64,000 nt of DNA from Butyrivibrio sp. LB2008 (GTDB lineage Bacteria; Bacillota; Clostridia; Lachnospirales; Lachnospiraceae). Position 1 is the first letter of the stretch. The number at the start of each line of letters is the position of its first letter. The stretch covers positions 456,666 through 520,665 of the forward strand of contig NZ_KK211305.1 in assembly GCF_000621565.1 (NCBI RefSeq). Direction: 5' to 3'. This document shows positions 53,727 to 62,175 of the stretch, one piece after another. A program made the position numbers and the translations under genes. Under the pieces are notes generated by a model that was not told the DNA's origin, made no database searches, and was given only the letters and a program-made list of their open reading frames with translations.

Positions 53727-54908
53727 ATGAAAAGAATTCGCAACTGCAGGATAGGTAACATTCTTCTGAAAATATTTCTGATCAGTACGTTTGCTTTTGC
53801 TTGTTACTATATCAGGGATCTTTTTCAAAGTCCGTTTGGCTTTAGTGGTTTTCGTGAGAATTCTGCGATGTTTGTTGTAAGGGTACTCCTTATCGTCATC
53901 GTTGAGTCCATACTTTTCTGGACCGGAATAATTCTGGTCTATATTAACTGCAAACAGCTTGGCGTCAAATGGAGAGCACTCGGTATCTTTTTTGGAATGG
54001 TTCCGATACTTAATCTGATCATGCTCGGTAAGATCATAAAGACTGCCGATGATGAGATTAAATTTGAATCAAAGAAGTTCAAGCTTAATCTTGAGAGAAA
54101 AAATGACAAGATATGCAAGACCAAGTATCCAATCCTGATGGTTCACGGCGTGTTCTTCAGAGATTTTGAACATCTTAATTACTGGGGAAGAGTGCCGCAG
54201 GAACTTATAGATAACGGTGCTACAATATTCTACGGCGAGCATAACAGTGCCGCTACTGTCGAAAAGAGCGGTGAAGAGCTTGCAAGGAGAATCAAAGAGA
54301 TTAAGGCGCAGACAGGATGCGAGAAGGTAAATGTAATCGCGCATTCAAAGGGCGGTCTTGATATGAGATATGCCATATCAAAGTGCGGAGCATACGAAGA
54401 TGTGGCATCACTTACAACAATCAATACGCCTCACAGAGGATGCGAATTTGCCGATTATCTTCTTGAGAAGATTCCCGAGAAACAGCAGCTTACTGTTGCA
54501 AGGGCTTACAATGCGGGTGCTGCCACATTCGGCGATGTGAATCCCGATTTCATCGGCGCTGTCACAGATCTTACTCATAAAGCATGCGAGAAGCGCAACG
54601 AGGAAGTCCTCGACAGAGAAGAAGTTTACTATCAGTCCGTTGGTTCAATACAGACAAGACCTCTTGCGGGAAGATTTCCGCTTAATATGTCATATCTTTT
54701 GGTTAAATATTTTGACGGAAGGAATGACGGACTTGTGGGAGAAAAGTCATTCCCTTGGGGAAGCGATTTCAAGATGCTTGAGCCTCACGGAAAAAGAGGA
54801 ATATCTCACGGTGATATGATAGATCTTAATCGTGAGAATATTAAGGATTTTGATGTCAGGGAATTCTATGTAAATCTCGTAAACGACCTTAGAATAAAAG
54901 GTTTTTAA
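53727..54908 (+). CDS. Membrane-anchored lipase-like alpha/beta hydrolase
   Basis: 393 residues. Two or three hydrophobic helices in the first 115 residues are followed by an alpha/beta-hydrolase domain starting at PILMVHGVFFRD. The nucleophile elbow is IAHSKGGLDMRY, with Ser at about 208, and NTPHRGCEFADYLLE is typical of bacterial triacylglycerol lipases. A C-terminal GRNDGLVGEKSFPWG and a late His complete the likely triad. It may act on membrane or extracellular lipids. It is a stand-alone gene between htpG and a terminator. Confidence 0.83.
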   Translation: MKRIRNCRIGNILLKIFLISTFAFACYYIRDLFQSPFGFSGFRENSAMFVVRVLLIVIVESILFWTGIILVYINCKQLGVKWRALGIFFGMVPILNLIMLGKIIKTADDEIKFESKKFKLNLERKNDKICKTKYPILMVHGVFFRDFEHLNYWGRVPQELIDNGATIFYGEHNSAATVEKSGEELARRIKEIKAQTGCEKVNVIAHSKGGLDMRYAISKCGAYEDVASLTTINTPHRGCEFADYLLEKIPEKQQLTVARAYNAGAATFGDVNPDFIGAVTDLTHKACEKRNEEVLDREEVYYQSVGSIQTRPLAGRFPLNMSYLLVKYFDGRNDGLVGEKSFPWGSDFKMLEPHGKRGISHGDMIDLNRENIKDFDVREFYVNLVNDLRIKGF

Positions 54909-54956
54909 AAAACATAATTATGGAAATGCTGAATTATTCAGTGTTTCAGCGATATT

Positions 54957-54990
54957 AAAAAGCGGACTTTGCGATATAAGTCCGCTTTTT
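54957..54990 (+). terminator. Terminator after the lipase-like gene
   Basis: AAAAAGCGGACTT pairs with AAGTCCGCTTTTT around an eight-base loop; the strong T-run fits an intrinsic terminator, possibly bidirectional. Confidence 0.88.
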
Positions 54991-55036
54991 GGCGTAAAGC
55001 GGCTATTCATAAGCGTGAAAACGGAATATAATGGTA

Positions 55037-55065
55037 TTGGTATTTTGAAAAACGATATATATAGT
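55037..55065 (+). promoter_or_regulatory. Putative promoter of sugar ABC operon 2
   Basis: TTGGTA (55037-55042) and TATAGT (55060-55065) are 17 bases apart, about 185 bases before the binding-protein gene. If used, repeat copy 3 would lie in the 5' leader of the mRNA. A TATAAT at about 55026 is an alternative -10. Confidence 0.5.
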
Positions 55066-55080
55066 TGGTGGGAAAATTAC

Positions 55081-55216
55081 TTTTTTTATTTGATAGGAAA
55101 TTCCTATCAAATAAAAAACGCTCCGCTATGTATGCGACCGATGCGCAGAAGTATTATGCAAGCTAAAGCTTGCGCGCATCGGCGCGCAAAGAGTTGCAAA
55201 GCAACTCTTTGTTCTT
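55081..55216 (+). repeat. Structured dispersed repeat, copy 3 (full form)
   Basis: The most complete copy. It has an AT-rich hairpin TTTTTTATTTGATAGG/CCTATCAAATAAAAAA (55081-55118), then the common core with CCGATGCGC/GCGCATCGG enclosing GCAAGCT/AGCTTGC, then AAAGAGTTGC/GCAACTCTTT. The first hairpin differs in sequence from copy 2 but keeps pairing, evidence that structure matters. It lies between the likely promoter and the sugar-binding protein gene. Confidence 0.88.
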
Positions 55217-55248
55217 AATCATGCTTCAACACGGGAGGAGAGGAAAGT

Positions 55249-56655
55249 ATGAAGAAAAAAGCAGTGGTTCTATTGCTCACACTGATGATGACTGCGGGGG
55301 CAGTGGTTGGATGTGGAGATGCAAGTACTTCTATAGGAAAGGGTTTTTCAGGGGATTCCGGTGAAGATGCCGGAGATGATGTGCAGGTCGTAACGGTGTG
55401 GAGCGACAACGCACATGAACAATCTATCAGAGATGCGCAGGTTGAGGAATTCAACAATACCATCGGTAAACAGGAAGGTATAAAGATTGAGTACACAGTG
55501 TACGGATCGGATTACGCAGATGTAATAAATGTTGCACTTATGGCAAATGACGGTCCGGATCTTTTCAGACCTTCATCCAATACTTTCGCTAAATATGTGA
55601 GCGCAGGATATGCGGTTCCCATATCGGATCTTGAGGGCAGTGACTCGCTGCTTTCTCTCTATGATAAAGACGAACTTCTTGTCGGAGATCAGATTTTTGA
55701 TGATAAAGTTTATACATTACCTTACAGCCTTCAGTCTTATAAGATGATCGTTAACAAGGATCTTTTTGACGGAGCGGGGATAAAGGTGGCTCCAAAGACA
55801 TGGAATGAGGTCCGCGAAGATGCAAAGAAGATAACTGAAGCATCAAACGGAAATGCGTATGGCTATTTCCTGGCACTTCAGAGCGGATGGACTCTGGATC
55901 ATTATATTTACAGTGTGGCTTCAGCTTCTTTGGGACATTACGGCTACGACGCTGTAAGCGGAACTTACAGATATTCGGACGGACTTCCGATTATCCAAAA
56001 TATCATGGGGATGATCGAGGACGGAAGCGTTTTTCCGGGATATGAAAATATGGATGCCGATACCGCAAGAGCACAGTTTGCGGCAGGAAAAGTCGGTATA
56101 GTTATGGCTGCTAGTTTTGATGTTGCCGTATATACGGATCAGTTTCCTGCAACATGTAACTGGGTTGTCTGTGATCCTCCGTCAATAGACGGTTCCGGAT
56201 ATGATTATAAAGAGATGGTAACACCGGTAGATCTTCTGGCAGTTGCAAAGAAATCTTTGGAAGCCAAAGATACATCGAAGATTGCACGCGTTCTTGAGTG
56301 GTTCTATTCTGACGCAAATCTGGTTGAGATGTATGAGCAGGGAATGTATCTTCCTTACAGAAAAGAGGTTCTTGATCTTGCATCGGATTCGGAAGTAAAG
56401 GGCTGGGAAGAGTTTGCAACTTTCAAAGACGGCCAGTTCATTGTACGAATGGCCGATCCCAAAGGCGTAATATCTTATGAAGGCCTTTCCGCCAGGGAGA
56501 CTCTTGCCAAGCTTTTATCCGGAGGATATTCGGAAGATGCGGCTACCGTACTTCATGACTTGGACGCACGGCTTAATGCCGGTCTGTCTGCGCTTGACGA
56601 TGCTACTTTGAATGAGTATGTGGCGCCTTCGGGCTACAAGGTTGAAAGAGATTAA
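55249..56655 (+). CDS. Sugar ABC transporter substrate-binding lipoprotein (2)
   Basis: 468 residues, GGAGGAGAGG upstream of ATG 55249. A short signal ends in lipobox AVVGC (Cys about 22). The family-1 solute-binding fold shows VVTVWSDNAHEQSIRDAQ, MANDGPDLFRPSSNTF, YTLPYSLQSYKMIVNKDLF and AAGKVGIVMAASFDVA. It is different in sequence from the binding protein of operon 1, so the sugar differs. Two permease genes follow and again no ATPase gene, suggesting a shared ATPase elsewhere. No regulator is adjacent. Confidence 0.9.
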   Translation: MKKKAVVLLLTLMMTAGAVVGCGDASTSIGKGFSGDSGEDAGDDVQVVTVWSDNAHEQSIRDAQVEEFNNTIGKQEGIKIEYTVYGSDYADVINVALMANDGPDLFRPSSNTFAKYVSAGYAVPISDLEGSDSLLSLYDKDELLVGDQIFDDKVYTLPYSLQSYKMIVNKDLFDGAGIKVAPKTWNEVREDAKKITEASNGNAYGYFLALQSGWTLDHYIYSVASASLGHYGYDAVSGTYRYSDGLPIIQNIMGMIEDGSVFPGYENMDADTARAQFAAGKVGIVMAASFDVAVYTDQFPATCNWVVCDPPSIDGSGYDYKEMVTPVDLLAVAKKSLEAKDTSKIARVLEWFYSDANLVEMYEQGMYLPYRKEVLDLASDSEVKGWEEFATFKDGQFIVRMADPKGVISYEGLSARETLAKLLSGGYSEDAATVLHDLDARLNAGLSALDDATLNEYVAPSGYKVERD

Positions 56656-56659
56656 GAAT

Positions 56660-57583
56660 ATGATGGCAAAAGGGGATAAAGTACTGCGGAAGCGTATGAC
56701 AGGCGATAATGCCCAGGCGATTCTCATGATAGCGCCGTTTTTTATCGGATTTATATTATTTAGTTATGTTCCCATTGTCTATATTTTGAGATATGCATTT
56801 ACGGATTACGGCGGCTTTGGCGCATGTAAGATTACCGGAATTGCTAATTTTGTCAGGATCGTAAAAAGAGATCCCGATTTCTGGCAGTCTCTTATAAATG
56901 CTTTTTTGCTTGCAGCGGGCAAACTTGCTGTTGAGATTCCGCTCGCACTTGCGCTTGCGGTGCTTCTTAACAGGAAAATGCGTGGGATGAACTTTTTCAG
57001 AGTTACATTCTTTTTGCCGGCAGTGATTTCCGCTGTAATAATAGGGCTTATATTCTCACTTTTGTTTGCTTCTCATAACGGGATGATAAATGGAATGTTG
57101 CAAAGCGTGGGAGTGATCGCAAAACCTATCAACTGGTTCGGGACTAAATGGAAGGCGATGTTTATTTTGGGAATAGCTTCTGTATGGCAGAACTACGGAA
57201 TAAACATGATCTTTTTCCTGATGGCGCTTCAGAGTATTCCGCAGGAGTTATATGATTGTGCGAGTATTGACGGAGCTACCGGAATAAAGGGATTCTTTTA
57301 CGTGATATTTCCTGTGATCGCGCCGGTTTTCCAGTCGATTCTTTTGGTTGCGATCGTCGGAAGCCTGAAAATATGCGATCTTGTAATATCATGTACAAAC
57401 GGCCAGCCCGGAGGAACGACGGAAGTGGTAATGACTTATATCTATAAGTCATTTTTCGGAAAGTCGGGAAGGAATATCGAAGTAGGCTATGCATCTTCGA
57501 TGTCTCTTGTAACCGCTGTATTTCTCTGTATGGTCACGGTTATCTATCTAAAGACCACAAAGAGATTAAAAAATCTTGTATAA
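56660..57583 (+). CDS. Sugar ABC transporter permease (UgpA-like, 2)
   Basis: About 307 residues. ATG 56660 or 56663 is the likely start, just after the binding-protein stop; the longer frame from 56612 would overlap that gene. Six hydrophobic helices are seen, starting AILMIAPFFIGFILFSYVP. The EAA loop is ELYDCASIDGATGIKGFFYVIFPVI, in which the usual EAA reads DCA, a small deviation. It is the first permease of importer 2. Confidence 0.9.
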   Translation: MMAKGDKVLRKRMTGDNAQAILMIAPFFIGFILFSYVPIVYILRYAFTDYGGFGACKITGIANFVRIVKRDPDFWQSLINAFLLAAGKLAVEIPLALALAVLLNRKMRGMNFFRVTFFLPAVISAVIIGLIFSLLFASHNGMINGMLQSVGVIAKPINWFGTKWKAMFILGIASVWQNYGINMIFFLMALQSIPQELYDCASIDGATGIKGFFYVIFPVIAPVFQSILLVAIVGSLKICDLVISCTNGQPGGTTEVVMTYIYKSFFGKSGRNIEVGYASSMSLVTAVFLCMVTVIYLKTTKRLKNLV

Positions 57584-57629
57584 AAGAATATTGATCAAAA
57601 AAGGCGTTTCCCAAAAAGGAGAAAACATC

Positions 57630-58478
57630 ATGGCGCGCATTAAGAAAATTTGGGGAGTAGTCATAATATATCTTATTTTGTTTTTGTTTTTTATAATTAG
57701 TTTTTTTCCGGTATTCTATACGTTTATGTCATCGTTTAAGAGCAATATGGATATTCTGACAACAGGTAATATGCTTATCCCGAAGCAGTTTGTTTTGGAT
57801 AACTATGTAAAGGCATGGAAGCTTGCCGATTTTAGGACGTATACTACAAACAGTATGTTTCTGTCTTTTTTCTGTGTTGTCGGTGCGATATTTTCAAGTA
57901 CGATATGCGGTTATGTATTTGCAAGGGCAACGTTTAAGGGAAAAGAGATCATTTTTTATTTCATGATCTCATCGATGTTTGTTTCACTCGGTACGCTGAC
58001 TCTTTATCCGCTTCTTATGATCATGAAAGCATTTCATCTTAACAAGTCGCTCTGGGGCGTCATTATAATCCGCGTGTTTGGGATGAATGTCACAAATCTG
58101 TTTATCGCAAGAGGGTATATAAGCTCGATTCCGAGCGAGATAGATGAGGCAGCCAAGATAGACGGATGTTCATTCTGCGGGATATACCACAGGATAATTT
58201 TTCCGCTTTGCAAGCCGCTTATAGCGACGGTTGGGATACTGGCATTTAGAAGTGCATGGAATGATTATATGCTACCTATGGTATTTACAATGACGGATAC
58301 AAGGCGAATGCCGCTTGTTGTCGGAATTATGCATTTGAAATCTTCGGGAGATGCAGCGTCGTCCTGGAATTTAATGCTGGCAGGAACCGCAATTTCGCTT
58401 GTTCCTATGATGATAATATATATAATTTTTAACAGGTATTTTATCTCGGGAATGACGGCCGGAGCGGTAAAAGGATGA
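57630..58478 (+). CDS. Sugar ABC transporter permease (UgpE-like, 2)
   Basis: 282 residues. ATG 57630 with AAAAAGGAG upstream is preferred over the frame beginning at 57576. Six hydrophobic helices and the EAA loop SEIDEAAKIDGCSFCGIYHRIIFPL are present, with the typical C terminus SGMTAGAVKG. It pairs with the upstream permease and ends the operon at a good terminator. Confidence 0.91.
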   Translation: MARIKKIWGVVIIYLILFLFFIISFFPVFYTFMSSFKSNMDILTTGNMLIPKQFVLDNYVKAWKLADFRTYTTNSMFLSFFCVVGAIFSSTICGYVFARATFKGKEIIFYFMISSMFVSLGTLTLYPLLMIMKAFHLNKSLWGVIIIRVFGMNVTNLFIARGYISSIPSEIDEAAKIDGCSFCGIYHRIIFPLCKPLIATVGILAFRSAWNDYMLPMVFTMTDTRRMPLVVGIMHLKSSGDAASSWNLMLAGTAISLVPMMIIYIIFNRYFISGMTAGAVKG

Positions 58479-58512
58479 GCTAAAAGCTATTATTTAGATG
58501 GCTATATATTGG

Positions 58513-58549
58513 GCTTATCTTACAATTTAGTAAGATAAGCTCTTTTTTT
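58513..58549 (+). terminator. Terminator after sugar ABC operon 2
   Basis: GCTTATCTTAC (58513-58523) pairs perfectly with GTAAGATAAGC (58530-58540), followed by TCTTTTTTT. Confidence 0.9.
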
Positions 58550-58560
58550 CGTAAATCTAC

Positions 58561-58613
58561 TTGACATACTTCGGCAGACGTAGTACGTTGTACTACGACA
58601 GTCAAAGTATATT
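58561..58613 (+). promoter_or_regulatory. Promoter region with operator-like palindrome before the efflux operon
   Basis: TTGACA (58561-58566) is a perfect -35 box. The palindrome CGTAGTAC-GTT-GTACTACG (58579-58597) follows directly, and a TATATT lies at 58608-58613. No ideal -10 is found at 17 bases, so the exact promoter is unsure. The palindrome would overlap RNA polymerase contacts and looks like a repressor site; the regulator gene is not in the window. Confidence 0.5.
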
Positions 58614-58653
58614 GGATATTAAATATTGAACACAAAATGAGGACATATCTTTT

Positions 58654-59355
58654 ATGAAAAAACTTGTTGAGATCAAGGATGTATGCAAGATATACAATCC
58701 CGGAGAAAATGAGGTCAGAGCGCTTGATCACATAAATCTGACTATTGGTGAAGGTGAACTTGTTGCGATAATCGGACAGTCGGGTTCAGGTAAGTCAACA
58801 CTTATGAATATGCTTGGATGTCTCGATACTCCCACGAGCGGTAAATATTTCCTTCATGGACATGATGTATCACATATGACGGATGATGAACAATCGGATA
58901 TCAGAAACAGAGAGATCGGATTCATCTTTCAGGGATTTAATCTGATACAGTCGCTTACAGCCAAAGAAAATGTAGAACTTCCTCTTATCTACAGGGGAGT
59001 GGGTAAAAAAGAACGTGAAAGACTTGCGGATGCCGCGCTTAACAGCGTAGGACTTGAGAAGAGAAAGACGCACAGACCGAATGAGATGTCGGGCGGTCAG
59101 CAGCAGAGAGTTGCGATTGCAAGGGCCATAGCGCAGGCACCTCCGATACTTCTTGCGGACGAGCCTACAGGTAACCTTGATTCGGCTTCAAGCAAGGAAA
59201 TAATGAAGATAATAAAGAGACTATACGCCGAGGGCAGAACGGTCATCATCATCACCCATGACCCCGGTATTGCCGAACAGGCAAAAAGAATCATCACAAT
59301 CTCTGATGGAAAGATCAAGAGTGATATTATAAATCCTGATTACAAAGAAGACTAA
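58654..59355 (+). CDS. ABC transporter ATP-binding protein (MacB/LolD type)
   Basis: 233-residue ATPase with Walker A IIGQSGSGKST (about 39-49), Q-loop, signature MSGGQQQRVAIARA (about 147-160) and Walker B ILLADEPTGNLDSAS. The wording LNMLGCLDTPTSG and GFIFQGFNLI is typical of the MacB/LolD/FtsE group, which drives mechanotransmission rather than simple import. It is first in an operon with an adaptor and two FtsX-like permeases, forming a Gram-positive MacAB-like efflux or export system. Confidence 0.94.
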   Translation: MKKLVEIKDVCKIYNPGENEVRALDHINLTIGEGELVAIIGQSGSGKSTLMNMLGCLDTPTSGKYFLHGHDVSHMTDDEQSDIRNREIGFIFQGFNLIQSLTAKENVELPLIYRGVGKKERERLADAALNSVGLEKRKTHRPNEMSGGQQQRVAIARAIAQAPPILLADEPTGNLDSASSKEIMKIIKRLYAEGRTVIIITHDPGIAEQAKRIITISDGKIKSDIINPDYKED

Positions 59356-59368
59356 GGGGAGTAAGAAA

Positions 59369-60970
59369 ATGGCAGACAATAAAGATTTAAAGAAAGATGT
59401 GGAGACCAAAGAAGAAAAAAAGGTTCCCATCGCAGAAGAAAAAAATGAGATAAAAGAAACAACAGGAAGTTCTGTTGAGATTTACGACGAAGATGACGAT
59501 TTTGATGTAGAAGAAACAAAGAAGCCCAAGAAAAAGATAAAGAAAAAATGGATAGTACTCGGCATAGTAGCGCTTCTTCTCATCTTCTTTATCGTAAAAG
59601 GAATCACAGCTTCAAAGAATGCTGTAACTATGGTTGAAACTGTTGATGTTGCAAAGGGAAGCATTGAAAATGTTCTTTCCGTGTCGGGAACCGTTGAAAG
59701 TGCTGAGACAAAGAGTTATTTTGCAGATGTTGCGGCTCCTATCGACAAGCTTAATGTCAAGATTGGAGATAAGGTTGCTAACGGAGATGTGCTCTATACA
59801 TACAATGAAAAAGAGCTCAATCTTGCAGAGCAGCAGGCACAGCTCGCAATCAAACAGGCTAAGGGAAGTTACAGTGCTCTTTTCCCTGAGACTGCAGCTG
59901 CAGACAGAAAGTATGCTGAGGGAATGAACGCTCAGCAGATCAACGATAGAATCGATGCTATTACAGCTGAGATCAATGCTTTGAATGATAAGATCACAGA
60001 GAAGACAAACCGTATAAATAAGACTTTAGATGATCTTAACAAAACCGCGAGGGATATTAACCAGAACGGAATTGATGATACCATGGAAGGTTATTTTGAC
60101 GAAGAGGAAGATGGTCATATAAAGAGAAGAGTAGACGATGACGATGATGACAGTATGCAGATGTCATTGGCTGTACAGCAGTCTATCATTGATGTTAGCG
60201 GCGCACTTAAGAACGATCCCGAGATGCAGGAATGGCAGAGACAGATCAATAATCTTAAGGAAGAGCAGTCTCATCTTTCAACAGCAAAGGCTTCCCAGGT
60301 AAACGGCGGACAGGTTCAGTCTACAAAGGCAACACTTGATTCAACACAGCTTACTCAGGGAAATACCATTGAAAAGATTAAGGCGGCAAAAGAAGGCGTG
60401 AAAGCTGACTTTAACGGCGTGGTTACAGAAGTTGAAGTAGTTGAAGGTGCTACAGTTGCAAGCGGAACAAAGATGGTTACACTTGCAAACCTTGACGATG
60501 TTCAGGTGAGCGTTCAGGTTTCAAAGACAGATCTTCCCAAGATCTCAGTAGGACAGAAAGTTGATATTACGATCAACGGCAAGGCTTATACAGGTGAAGT
60601 TACACAGATTTCCGGTTCTGCTACAAAGAATGCAAACGGAGTAGCTGTTGTAGATACCAAGATCAAGGTTACAAACCCTGACAATGAGATAATTCTCGGT
60701 GTAGAGGCAAACAACAAGATTCATGCCGAGAAGGCTGACAATACGATCGTACTTCCTTATGAGTATGTGCAGACAGATGCAGAGGGCGACTATGTATTTG
60801 TGCTTGAGAACGGTACTGCTGTAAGAAAAGCAGTTAAGATCGGTATCTCTACAAGTACAGATGCTCAGATTGTAGAAGGACTTTCAGAAAACGATAAGGT
60901 AATAACAACTAATCTTGATACGCTTACTGACGGAATGCCGGTAGCTACTATGGAAGTGAAAGATGAGTAA
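59369..60970 (+). CDS. MacA/HlyD-like efflux adaptor with EF-hand-like loop
   Basis: 533 residues. A charged cytoplasmic N terminus (about 1-55, strongly acidic then Lys-rich) is followed by one membrane helix (WIVLGIVALLLIFFIVKGI, about 55-73), a biotinyl-lipoyl-like half, a long coiled-coil hairpin (about 150-340), the second lipoyl half (FNGVVTEVEVVEGATVASGT) and beta-barrel domains. This is the membrane-fusion adaptor plan. The coiled coil holds DINQNGIDDTME (about 229-240), which resembles a calcium-binding EF-hand/dockerin loop, and nearby Asp/Glu runs. It overlaps the next gene by 8 bases. Confidence 0.88.
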   Translation: MADNKDLKKDVETKEEKKVPIAEEKNEIKETTGSSVEIYDEDDDFDVEETKKPKKKIKKKWIVLGIVALLLIFFIVKGITASKNAVTMVETVDVAKGSIENVLSVSGTVESAETKSYFADVAAPIDKLNVKIGDKVANGDVLYTYNEKELNLAEQQAQLAIKQAKGSYSALFPETAAADRKYAEGMNAQQINDRIDAITAEINALNDKITEKTNRINKTLDDLNKTARDINQNGIDDTMEGYFDEEEDGHIKRRVDDDDDDSMQMSLAVQQSIIDVSGALKNDPEMQEWQRQINNLKEEQSHLSTAKASQVNGGQVQSTKATLDSTQLTQGNTIEKIKAAKEGVKADFNGVVTEVEVVEGATVASGTKMVTLANLDDVQVSVQVSKTDLPKISVGQKVDITINGKAYTGEVTQISGSATKNANGVAVVDTKIKVTNPDNEIILGVEANNKIHAEKADNTIVLPYEYVQTDAEGDYVFVLENGTAVRKAVKIGISTSTDAQIVEGLSENDKVITTNLDTLTDGMPVATMEVKDE

Positions 60971-62171
60971 ATTAGGCGAGTATATAAAGAGTGCAATAAA
61001 GCAGATGAAGCATAACGGCTACAGGACGCTTATGACAATGCTTGGTATTGTCATCGGTATAGCGGCCGTTATTGCGGTGGTTGCTCTCGGTAACGGAATG
61101 AAACAGTACGTTAAGGATCAGATCAACGGAATATACGGTAATTTCGGTGTGATCAGGATTGATACGTCGAAGACTACCGACTTTTTTACCCAGGATGATA
61201 TTTCTCTGCTAAAGGAAGAGTTACCTGATATAAAAGGTGCATCGCCGGATTATTACGTTGGAGGAAAGGTTAAGGGACCCAGAGGAACGTTCCTTGCTTA
61301 TGTAGAGAGCGGAACGGAAGTGATTGAATATCAATATCCAAATAAAATTATCAAGGGAAGTTATTTCACTCAGCAGCAGGTGGAATCAGCTCAGAGAGTA
61401 TGCGTTATGCTGCAAAATGATGCAAAAAAGCTCTTTGGAACCGATGAATGTCTGGGAAAAGAGATAGAAATATTAATAGACGGAAAATCAGCTAATTATA
61501 CCGTTGTTGGCATCAGAGATAATACAAATGAGATGTATGATTTCCTTACACAGGATATGGACTATTCAGCTACGATTGAGGTTCCGTATACATCGTTTGC
61601 TTCAGATTACGGGTACGATATAGGTAAATGGTCTCAGCTGTATCTTTTCACCGATCAGGATGTCTTACAGCAAAGATGCGATGATGCACAGGTTATACTT
61701 ACAAATGCGCATGGGCTTAGAGGAGCAAATGCAATTTCTTCTTACAGCATGGCGGACATGTCGGATTCAATTGATACGATTATGAGCAAAGCAAGTACAT
61801 TCCTTATCCTTGTTGCATTTATATCGCTTCTCGTTGGTGGAATTGGCATTATGAATATCATGCTCGTGTCTGTAACGGAGAGAACAAGGGAAATAGGAAT
61901 AAGAAAATCCATCGGCGCAAGAACGGGAGCTATAACCATGCAGTTTTTGTCTGAGGCGGCAATTCTTACGCTTTCGGGCGGAGTACTTGGAATTATACTT
62001 GGAATAGTTCTTGCAAGAGTGATGTGCAAGATGATCAATATGCCGCTTTTCATTCCACCTACAGCGATAGTGGGAGCAGCATTATTTTCAATAATGGTAG
62101 GCCTTGTCTTCGGCCTTTATCCTGCAAGAAAGGCTGCAAAAATGAAACCGATTGATGCATTGAGAGTGTGA
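60963..62171 (+). CDS. MacB-like ABC transporter permease (1)
   Basis: 402 residues with the FtsX/MacB plan. There is one N-terminal membrane helix (LMTMLGIVIGIAAVIAVVAL), a large extracytoplasmic MacB core domain (about 50-260), and three C-terminal helices containing GGIGIMNIMLVSVTERTREI, the hallmark of this permease family. It overlaps the adaptor gene and is followed 4 bases later by a paralogue. The cargo is unknown; such systems export peptides, antibiotics or lipids. Confidence 0.92.
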   Translation: MSKLGEYIKSAIKQMKHNGYRTLMTMLGIVIGIAAVIAVVALGNGMKQYVKDQINGIYGNFGVIRIDTSKTTDFFTQDDISLLKEELPDIKGASPDYYVGGKVKGPRGTFLAYVESGTEVIEYQYPNKIIKGSYFTQQQVESAQRVCVMLQNDAKKLFGTDECLGKEIEILIDGKSANYTVVGIRDNTNEMYDFLTQDMDYSATIEVPYTSFASDYGYDIGKWSQLYLFTDQDVLQQRCDDAQVILTNAHGLRGANAISSYSMADMSDSIDTIMSKASTFLILVAFISLLVGGIGIMNIMLVSVTERTREIGIRKSIGARTGAITMQFLSEAAILTLSGGVLGIILGIVLARVMCKMINMPLFIPPTAIVGAALFSIMVGLVFGLYPARKAAKMKPIDALRV

Positions 62172-62175
62172 AAAT

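Noticed and set aside
55015..55218. A 67-residue frame over repeat copy 3
   Set aside because: The frame is formed by the structured repeat, which is also present at places without such a frame.
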